DNA of 8,934 bases from Actinomycetota bacterium (GTDB lineage Bacteria; Actinomycetota; Acidimicrobiia; Acidimicrobiales; AC-14): the NCBI GenBank assembly GCA_020200615.1, contig JAIVIH010000307.1, positions 1 through 8,934 of the forward strand, written 5' to 3'. The notes under the pieces were generated by a model. That model made no database searches, was not told the origin of the DNA, and saw only the letters and a program-made list of their open reading frames with translations. The position numbers were made by a program, and so were the translations under genes. Shown here in pieces: positions 1-4,381 of the stretch. Numbering within the stretch: position 1 is the first letter of the stretch; the number at the start of each line of letters is the position of its first letter.

Positions 1-123
1 CGAGTCGGCGGGCATCATCCCGCCCTCGGTCATCGTGTGTCCGCCGCTGGGCCCCTGGGTCGGGCCCGAGCCCCCAGCCTTGCCCGACCGCGGCGAACGC
101 CCTCTTCCGCTTCCTGCTGCCAT
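1..123 (-). CDS. 5' end of an unrecognised protein (partial)
   Basis: An open frame of 41 codons begins at ATG 123-121 and continues past the left edge without a stop. A GAGGTGAGC motif lies directly upstream of the ATG and is a good Shine-Dalgarno match. The visible N-terminus is rich in Gly, Ser, Pro and Arg and has low complexity, so it gives no family. An internal ATG at 33-31, preceded by GGCGGA, is a plausible alternative start, and the protein would then begin MTEGGMMPADS. The gene is divergent from the HypC/SIS operon and shares its intergenic region, so co-regulation is possible. A hydrogenase-related gene would fit the neighbourhood, but nothing in the residues seen shows this. Confidence 0.5.
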   Translation of the reverse strand, partial: MAAGSGRGRSPRSGKAGGSGPTQGPSGGHTMTEGGMMPADS

Positions 124-167
124 GCTCACCTCGTGTTCGGTAAGTGATGTGCACACCTATCTGACAC

Positions 168-192
168 AGCTAGAGGTAGATTACCCCTAGCT
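168..192. promoter_or_regulatory. 25-bp inverted repeat, candidate operator
   Basis: Two 11-base arms, AGCTAGAGGTA and TACCCCTAGCT, flank a 3-base GAT centre and are complementary at 10 of 11 positions. The repeat sits between divergent genes. It also contains TAGATT (177-182, plus) and TAATCT (178-183 read on minus), both fitting a TANNNT -10 element. A dimeric repressor or activator bound here could control both directions. No convincing -35 hexamer is visible at 16-18 bases for either strand. The regulator is unknown. Confidence 0.45.
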
Positions 193-225
193 CGGAGGCG
201 ACGCAGGTGAAAGTTTGCGGATCTC

Positions 226-252
226 CCGCCCTTTCCGTCCCCTTCGGGGCGG
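226..252 (+). other. GC hairpin in the leader of the HypC/SIS operon
   Basis: CCGCCC (226-231) is the exact reverse complement of GGGCGG (247-252). A competing inner hairpin pairs CCCC (239-242) with GGGG (246-249) around a UUC(G) turn. Two mutually exclusive pairings of this kind could be a leader structure. There is no following U-run, so it is not a convincing terminator. Chance pairing is common at this GC content. Confidence 0.25.
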
Positions 253-356
253 TTCAGCTCGCCGTGCGTGCCGCAGCGGCCTTTCCGGTGTGGCCGCCCG
301 ATCCGTCTGACTTCGCGGACACAAGTGAGAGAATAGAAAGGAATCGGAGGAATCTC

Positions 357-428
357 ATGTGTCTTGGCATCCTCGGCCGGCTCGTCGAGAGTCCGGACGC
401 CCCTGAGCCGGCGGCTCGCCGGCGATGA
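357..428 (+). CDS. 23-residue HypC N-terminus-like peptide (micro-ORF or hypC remnant)
   Basis: The ORF begins ATG-TGT and encodes MCLGILGRLVE followed by a short Pro/Ala/Arg tail. The MCL-(A/G)-I-P-G-(x)-V-V-E start is the hallmark of HypC/HybG chaperones, in which Cys2 contacts HypD and the Fe(CN)2CO precursor of [NiFe]-hydrogenase. Here the usual Pro at position 6 is Leu, and the protein stops after 23 residues instead of about 75-90. GGAGG at 346-350, six bases before the ATG, is the best ribosome site of this operon. The stop overlaps the next start as ATGA (425-428), implying translational coupling. It could be a real peptide carrying only the Cys-bearing strand, a coupling leader, or a hypC gene that lost its middle in frame. 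The other two frames do not restore the missing part. Confidence 0.55.
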   Translation: MCLGILGRLVESPDAPEPAARRR

Positions 429-1147
429 GCACCACCCACCCCGCACCCACGGTCACCCAGGAGCTGGGCCCGGTCGCTGACGACCTGGCCCGGGCCTCGC
501 TGGCCCTCGCCCGCCGCTTCAACGCCGGCGCCACCATGTGGTGCGCGTCCCCCGTCTGGCCATTCCACGCCCACCACGTGGCCGTCGAATTCGTCCACCC
601 CGTGATCGTGGGCAAGCGCGCCCTCCCCGCCCTCACGGTGTCGGGCGCCGGTCTCGTGCCCACCCTGCGGGCTTCTGTCCGTCCGGGTGACATCGTCTGC
701 GCCCTGGCTCCGGCGGGCGACGCCCTCGTGGCCGACGCCATGCGCCGCGGGCAGGCCTGGGGTGTGGAGACGGTCTGGATCGGCCACGGTGACCGCCCGC
801 CTGCCGGAGCCGCCGACCACGTGATCTGGCTCGACACCACCGAGACCCTCGAAGCGTCAGAGCAGTTCGTGCGGATCTACCACATGCTGTGGGAGCTGGT
901 TCACGTCTGCTTCGAGCACACCGGCCTACTCAAGGGGGAGCCGGAGTGCACGGACGAGGTGTGCATCACGTGCTCGGACGAAGGCCGGCTGTCCGAAGTC
1001 GTGACCGTGGAGGGGGACGCGGCCGTGGTGCGCACGGCGGACGGCGAGGAGCGCATCGACATCTCCCTCGTCGAGTCGCCGCAACCGGGCGACCTCCTGC
1101 TGGTGCACGCCGGATTCGCTATCGGCTCCCACGGGAGCGCCGGGTGA
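425..1147 (+). CDS. SIS-like protein with C-terminal HypC/HupF-like domain
   Basis: This 240-residue protein has two parts. Residues about 15-168 resemble a SIS (sugar isomerase) fold: a helical start, the stretch FHAHHVAVEF, then the alternating strand/helix pattern RPGDIVCALAP...GVETVWIGHGD...ADHVIWLD. The usual SIS phosphate-binding Ser/Thr loop is not clear. Residues about 178-235 resemble HypC/HupF chaperones, ending PGDLLLVHAGFAI, which matches the conserved HypC C-terminal strand. Because the domain is internal it lacks the N-terminal Met-Cys; instead there is a CITC motif at 180-183 with a further Cys at 175. It probably acts in the cytoplasm in [NiFe]-hydrogenase maturation. The start at 425 overlaps the upstream ORF and has a weak ribosome site, so it is probably coupled. 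The stop overlaps the next start as GTGA. Confidence 0.75.
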   Translation: MSTTHPAPTVTQELGPVADDLARASLALARRFNAGATMWCASPVWPFHAHHVAVEFVHPVIVGKRALPALTVSGAGLVPTLRASVRPGDIVCALAPAGDALVADAMRRGQAWGVETVWIGHGDRPPAGAADHVIWLDTTETLEASEQFVRIYHMLWELVHVCFEHTGLLKGEPECTDEVCITCSDEGRLSEVVTVEGDAAVVRTADGEERIDISLVESPQPGDLLLVHAGFAIGSHGSAG

Positions 1148-1812
1148 CTTCCGAGGCCACTGACTTCCTCTATCCCTTCATCGAGGGTGACGAGAAGGAC
1201 TCGGGCTCGCTTCTGGTCGACCTGGCCAAGTCAGCCCAGGGCAAGTGGACCGAGAGCACGGCGCTGCGGGAACGGACCCTCGCCGAGTCCCACGACCTCC
1301 TGGACGAAATCGCCCGCTCCATGGCCGAGCGCTTCCGGGCCGGAGGGAGGCTGTTCACCTTCGGCAACGGAGGCAGCGCCACCGACGCCGAGGGCGTCGC
1401 CCAGCTCTACACCCGCCCCCCGAGTGACGGCGCCCGGGCTCTGCCCGCCCGCTCGCTCGTCGACGACCAGGCGGTGATCACCGCCCTCTCCAACGACGTC
1501 GGCTTCGACAACGTCTTCTCCCGTCAGCTCATCGCCCACGGGCAGCCGGGCGACATCGCCATGGGCTTCTCCACCAGCGGCAATTCAGAGAACCTGATGA
1601 TGGCCTTCGGTGAAGCCCACAAGCGGAGCATGCTCACCGTGGGGTTCTCGGGCTACGGGGGAGGTCGGATGGCAGGAGATCCTCGGGTGCATCACTGCCT
1701 GGTGGCCCGTTCCCAGAGCGTGCACCGCATCCAGGAGGCGCAGGCGTCCCTGATCCATGCCCTTTGGGCCGCGGTGCAGGACGCGCTGGCCGAACCGGCG
1801 GCTCTGGCCTAG
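1144..1812 (+). CDS. GmhA-like SIS-domain protein
   Basis: This 222-residue single-domain SIS protein resembles sedoheptulose-7-phosphate isomerase (GmhA). It has TFGNGGSATD at 72-81, LSNDVGFDNVFSRQL at 115-129, STSGNSEN at 143-150 and RIQEAQASLIH at 195-205. Gln197 and His205 are eight residues apart, as are Gln172 and His180 of E. coli GmhA. The positions matching the GmhA zinc/catalytic residues His61 and Glu65 appear to be Gly and Leu (DAEGVAQLYT at 81-90), so ordinary isomerase activity is doubtful. I chose GTG at 1144 because it overlaps the previous stop (GTGA) and leads straight into the domain; longer in-frame extensions run through the previous gene. No lipopolysaccharide or heptose genes are nearby. 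The link to a HypC-like protein suggests a role in hydrogenase maturation, which is inferred. Confidence 0.8.
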   Translation: MTSEATDFLYPFIEGDEKDSGSLLVDLAKSAQGKWTESTALRERTLAESHDLLDEIARSMAERFRAGGRLFTFGNGGSATDAEGVAQLYTRPPSDGARALPARSLVDDQAVITALSNDVGFDNVFSRQLIAHGQPGDIAMGFSTSGNSENLMMAFGEAHKRSMLTVGFSGYGGGRMAGDPRVHHCLVARSQSVHRIQEAQASLIHALWAAVQDALAEPAALA

Positions 1813-1815
1813 GCC
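1806..1815. repeat. Perfect 10-bp palindrome containing both convergent stop codons
   Basis: GGCCTAGGCC is a perfect palindrome. TAG at 1810-1812 ends the plus-strand SIS gene, and the complementary TAG (1811-1809) ends the minus-strand MerR gene, so the two genes overlap tail to tail by four bases. No separate terminator fits between them. Confidence 0.7.
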
Positions 1816-2318
1816 GACGCCGAGGGGTCTGCTGTAGCGACGGGGCGGGACGGCTTGCGCACCTGAATGGTGAGCGGCTGCTGGCACGTGCACAGCGACT
1901 CTTCGCAGCGGTGGACGCCCTGGTTGCGCTCCAGCCTGTCGAGCACGCCCTGCAGCGTCTGACGGAGCGACGCCAGCTCGGCGATTCGCCGTTCGGTCTC
2001 GTCCAACTTGCGCTCCACCAACGTGGCCAGGGCGGGGTGGTTCTCACCGCAGCAGCCCTCGGCCACGTGGAGGAACTCCTTGGTCTCGGCCAGGGTGAGG
2101 CCGAGGACCTTGGCCCGGTTGATGAGCTCGATCCGCCGGAGGCCCTCGCGGTCGTACAGGCGGTAACCCGCCTCGGTGCGCTCGGCCGGCTCGACCAGGC
2201 CCATGGTCTCGTAGAGGCGTAAGGCCTTGCGGCTCAGGCCCGTCCGGCGCCCGACATCGGACACTTTGAAGTAGCCAGCCTCAGCAAGTTCGTCCGGGGA
2301 AGGAACCACATCGCTCAT
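1809..2318 (-). CDS. MerR-family transcriptional regulator, probable metal sensor
   Basis: This 169-residue protein has an N-terminal winged helix-turn-helix at about 15-83: FKVSDVGRRTGLSRKALRLYE followed by GLVEP.R...GYRLYD, the MerR signature. Residues about 95-133 form the long dimerisation helix. Cysteines cluster where metal-sensing MerR proteins bind metal: C89, C90 and H94 before the helix, and C138, C143 and C145 after it. This recalls ZntR/CadR/MerR-type sensors of thiophilic divalent metals such as Zn, Cd, Pb or Hg; which metal cannot be told. The last 20 or so residues are low complexity. TAGTAT lies six bases before the ATG, consistent with a leaderless mRNA; GAGGG is too close to be an ideal ribosome site. 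No metal transporter is next to it, so its target may lie elsewhere, besides possible autoregulation. Confidence 0.88.
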   Translation of the reverse strand: MSDVVPSPDELAEAGYFKVSDVGRRTGLSRKALRLYETMGLVEPAERTEAGYRLYDREGLRRIELINRAKVLGLTLAETKEFLHVAEGCCGENHPALATLVERKLDETERRIAELASLRQTLQGVLDRLERNQGVHRCEESLCTCQQPLTIQVRKPSRPVATADPSASA

Positions 2319-2324
2319 GCCCTC

Positions 2325-2330
2325 ATACTA
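2325..2330 (-). promoter_or_regulatory. Candidate -10 element of the MerR gene (leaderless start)
   Basis: Read on the minus strand this is TAGTAT, followed by six bases (GAGGGC) and then the ATG. That spacing would put transcription start on or next to the initiation codon, a common arrangement in Actinobacteria. No good -35 hexamer is visible at 17-20 bases, so the long MerR-type spacer is not shown. Confidence 0.45.
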
Positions 2331-2349
2331 CCGCCCGCGGTGAGCAACC

Positions 2350-2364
2350 CGGCCCAAAGGGCCG
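2350..2364. repeat. 15-bp inverted repeat: terminator stem or operator
   Basis: CGGCCC (2350-2355) and GGGCCG (2359-2364) are perfect reverse complements around AAA. The repeat lies about 70 bases after the zinc-ribbon gene's stop and about 20 bases upstream of the MerR -10 element, both on the minus strand. It could terminate the former or bind a regulator of the latter. There is no U-run, so the terminator reading is weak. The rest of the 2319-2434 interval shows nothing else clear. Confidence 0.35.
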
Positions 2365-2434
2365 AGTTCCTTGTCGACCAGGCAACCACCCAGCGTGCGG
2401 GCGGCGGCCGGGTCCGGGACCGGTTCGGAGGAAG

Positions 2435-2659
2435 TCAGGCAGCGCTGCCGTAGGGCTGCCCGGCCTCCTCGTAGCATTCGGAGTGGTAGTGCTCCACCCG
2501 GTCCCAGACCTGGTCGACGTAGACGTTGGCGATCACCTGTTGGAGCTTGGCCTTGGCCGAGAATTTCACGGGCTTGCCACAGTTGGTACAGGTCGCCGAG
2601 TTGCCGGCCTCGACCAGACGGGTCACGGCTCGGCTCATGGATCGCATCTTGACCGTCAT
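2435..2659 (-). CDS. Small zinc-ribbon-like protein of unknown function
   Basis: The protein has 74 residues. A CTNCGKPVKFSAKAK segment at 24-38 has the look of a zinc knuckle (Cys24, Cys27). It is followed by VWDRVEHYHSECYEEAG, which supplies His57 or His59 and Cys62, giving a plausible CxxC...H..C zinc site. No signal peptide or membrane segment is present, so it is likely cytoplasmic. I recall similar small hypotheticals in Acidimicrobiia genomes but no function. The frame extends upstream to 2761, but that part is compositionally unlike the domain. ATG 2659 is my choice; ATGs at 2647 and 2638 are also possible and none has a strong ribosome site. Confidence 0.65.
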   Translation of the reverse strand: MTVKMRSMSRAVTRLVEAGNSATCTNCGKPVKFSAKAKLQQVIANVYVDQVWDRVEHYHSECYEEAGQPYGSAA

Positions 2660-2847
2660 ATCCGAGGTATCGGCAGGGAGGGTCGGAAGCTGAGGGCCCG
2701 ACCACGAAAATGTGGCGAAAAACCGTTCCGGGCCTCCGGACGGGGCTTGACGGGCGACCACGCGGCGTGTGAATCTTCGCGTCGCCGGGGCTCGGGGTGC
2801 GTCCGCCGTGCACCCCCGCCCCGGCTCTTTCGCGCCTGGGCCAGGGT
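2660..2847. other. Intergenic region with AT-rich hairpin
   Basis: This 188-base interval lies upstream of the zinc-ribbon gene and downstream of the two-helix membrane gene. It holds an AT-rich patch with a small hairpin, CCAC (2702-2705) pairing with GTGG (2712-2715), flanked by A-runs. It also has an 11-bp palindrome, CACGC-G-GCGTG (2759-2769), and CCTGG-G-CCAGG (2835-2845) just past the membrane gene's stop. The patch may hold the zinc-ribbon promoter, but no -10/-35 pair is convincing. Confidence 0.3.
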
Positions 2848-3159
2848 TCAGCTGGTCGGTATTCGGAGCCGCGACGCTTCGCGGACGAGCCGGCGCAGGT
2901 CACCTTCGTCGGCTCCCGCGGCCACCAGGTTCTGCACCATCTCCTCCACCCGCGCCGCCCGGACATCGTCGACGGGCGCCGTCCCGGGGCTGGGTGCGGC
3001 CACCGCCGTGGCCACCATGAGGCAGGCCACCGCAGCCGCGGTGATCAGTCCGAACGTGAGAGCTGCGCCCGTGGCGTCGGCGATGGACGCCACGATCATC
3101 CCGGCGATGCCCGCGGCACACACGGCGACCACCACCCACCGGACGAGGCGCGGTGCCAC
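2848..3159 (-). CDS. Small two-helix membrane protein
   Basis: This 103-residue protein has two hydrophobic segments at about 6-27 and 32-54. A Pro/Ala linker and a charged C-terminal helical tail follow (VRAARVEEMVQNL...DLRRLVREASRL). It has no recognised family. I chose GTG 3159 because it lies 14 bases after the upstream gene's stop and is preceded by GGACGGGG. Starting there also leaves only a short basic stretch before the first helix, favouring a cytoplasmic N-terminus. The longer frame to 3234 overlaps the upstream gene by about 60 bases and is less likely. It is probably co-transcribed with the membrane-anchored protein before it, so the two may work together at the membrane; this rests on position only. 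Confidence 0.65.
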   Translation of the reverse strand: MAPRLVRWVVVAVCAAGIAGMIVASIADATGAALTFGLITAAAVACLMVATAVAAPSPGTAPVDDVRAARVEEMVQNLVAAGADEGDLRRLVREASRLRIPTS

Positions 3160-3173
3160 GCGGCCCCGTCCTG

Positions 3174-4253
3174 CTACTTCGGCGCTCGGAACGAGCTGAG
3201 GAAGCCCTGGAAGACGGGCAGGAGCTCCTCCCACTGCGCCACCGGAGCCTGGAAGTAGAGGGCCAGACGGCCCTTGTCGGTGACGAGGCGGAGGTTGGCG
3301 CTGTGGAGCGTCCGGCCATCTCCCTCGGTGTGGATGAACTCCCAGAGGGCGGCCTTGTGACCGAGGTAGCTGGCCGCGCTCAGCTGCAGGCGCCGGTAGT
3401 CGGGAAAGCGGTCGGTGAAGGTGCGCTCCATGTTGGTCCAGACCGCCTCGGGCTCGACCGAGCCTTTCCCCTTCTGGTGCTCCACGCGGAGCTCGGCACC
3501 GGTCTGAGGATCACGGATGCGGACGGTGGATCCTTCCTCCCGCGCTGCCCACGCCGGGGGGTGGGACACGCCGTATCCGGCCGACGGATGGCGGTACAGG
3601 ATCCAGCCCGCAGGTATGGACGCGGGATCGGTGCGCAGGGCGGGACGGTTCTGAGCGGACGCCGTCCGCCGCTCTGCGGTATCGGGGCGGCCGATCTGCC
3701 CGTTGGTGAGGAGCAGGGCGACGACGACGACCAGGATCAGCGCGCACAGGCTCCGGGTGAAGAGCCGCCGTCTCTGCGGCGGCGGCCACGACGGCGTCGA
3801 CCGGTAACGCGGGGGGCTCTCGCCTTCGCCGCCATCGTCGGCGCCACCCTCTCGCGTGCCTGCCGCCGTGCGGTCGAGCGGTTCCGTGACCGTCTCCCAG
3901 ACGGCGATCGTCTCCTCGACCGACCCGTTTGCGGCCTCTGTGGCCCCGGGCCCGGACTCCGCTTCGGCAGTAGCCGGCTCGGGCTCGATCTCGGCCGACC
4001 ACTCGAGCCAGCCATCGTCGATGGAGGAGGGGGAGCCGGCTTCGACGACCGCGTTCCAGTCCCGCTCGGACGGCGTGTCGGCCTGCCCTCCGGTGTCGGA
4101 ACCGCTCTTCTCCCGTTCCGCGTTGCGACGGCGTCGACCCCGCCGGCGGCGGCCTCGAGCCGGCGCCTCCAGCTCGGCGATCTCGGTGGAAACCGGGTCG
4201 AGGTCGTTGGAACCGGAGTCGACCGCGAGCTTTGCGTGCCGGTCCTTTCTCAA
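3174..4253 (-). CDS. Single-pass membrane protein with extracytoplasmic C-terminal domain
   Basis: The protein has 359 residues in three parts. Residues 1-160 are a low-complexity, probably disordered cytoplasmic region with a strongly basic patch at 34-43 and an acidic, Glu-rich middle. A single transmembrane helix follows at about 166-183 (SLCALILVVVVALLLT), preceded by RRRLFTR, which fits an N-in orientation. Residues about 205-359 form a folded outer domain starting GWILYRHPSAGYGVSHPPAW and ending in an amphipathic helix (WEELLPVFQGFLSSF). That opening resembles the 'sensor' domains attached to actinobacterial Ser/Thr kinases and PsbP/LpqN-like secreted proteins, but no kinase is present. 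The start is TTG, with GGGAG about seven bases upstream. It is divergent from the Kgd-like gene. Confidence 0.75.
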   Translation of the reverse strand: MRKDRHAKLAVDSGSNDLDPVSTEIAELEAPARGRRRRGRRRRNAEREKSGSDTGGQADTPSERDWNAVVEAGSPSSIDDGWLEWSAEIEPEPATAEAESGPGATEAANGSVEETIAVWETVTEPLDRTAAGTREGGADDGGEGESPPRYRSTPSWPPPQRRRLFTRSLCALILVVVVALLLTNGQIGRPDTAERRTASAQNRPALRTDPASIPAGWILYRHPSAGYGVSHPPAWAAREEGSTVRIRDPQTGAELRVEHQKGKGSVEPEAVWTNMERTFTDRFPDYRRLQLSAASYLGHKAALWEFIHTEGDGRTLHSANLRLVTDKGRLALYFQAPVAQWEELLPVFQGFLSSFRAPK

Positions 4254-4381
4254 CCGCTACTCCCGGGGGCGCGGCGCGGCACGCAACGTTCGGGCATGGA
4301 TGACAACGCTACTTCGCCGTCGGGCGGCAGGGTGATCCCCTAGGTCGTCGGGAAGCGGGCGAGGCACCGGTAGATTGGTCG
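4254..4381. other. Divergent promoter region, membrane protein / Kgd
   Basis: These 128 bases lie between two divergent starts. TAGATT (4371-4376) is a clear -10 candidate for the Kgd-like gene. On the minus strand TAGCGT (4311-4306) fits TANNNT about 50 bases before the TTG start of the membrane protein. I see no strong inverted repeat or riboswitch. Confidence 0.4.
4371..4376 (+). promoter_or_regulatory. Candidate -10 element for the Kgd-like gene
   Basis: TAGATT ends five bases before GTG 4382 and eight before ATG 4385. With a usual 6-7 base distance to the transcription start, the mRNA would begin at about the start codon, so translation is probably leaderless. No ribosome site is visible before either codon, which supports this. 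Confidence 0.45.

Larger units (their letters stand above)
124..356. other. Divergent intergenic region / putative 5' leader
   Basis: About 230 bases separate the partial minus-strand gene from the first convincing plus-strand start. The region holds a 25-bp inverted repeat (168-192), promoter-like hexamers within it on both strands, and a GC hairpin (226-252). An open frame from the GTG at 207 runs into the HypC-like ORF, but it has no good ribosome site and its sequence looks non-coding. I recognise no known riboswitch class or tRNA here. Confidence 0.5.

Noticed and set aside
207..356. An upstream GTG-initiated extension of the HypC-like ORF (50 extra residues).
   Set aside because: It lacks a good ribosome site and would bury the diagnostic Met-Cys-Leu start. 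The GGAGG site at 346-350 points to ATG 357.
254..840. Long minus-strand frames opposite the HypC/SIS operon.
   Set aside because: They are by-products of high GC: Arg/Gly/Ala-rich translations with no motif, and the plus-strand proteins have clear domains.
2747..2775. TTGACG with a TGAATC-like hexamer 17 bases later on the plus strand, as a promoter.
   Set aside because: No plus-strand gene follows for 1.6 kb and the second hexamer does not fit TANNNT.
3153..4343. A 396-codon plus-strand frame opposite the membrane-anchored protein.
   Set aside because: Its translation is low-complexity and without domains, whereas the minus strand gives a coherent helix-plus-domain protein with a ribosome site.
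4296..4343. A 15-codon ORF (MDDNATSPSGGRVIP) just ahead of the Kgd-like gene, as a possible leader peptide.
   Set aside because: It has no ribosome site, and the -10 candidate for the Kgd-like gene lies downstream of it, so it would not be on that transcript.
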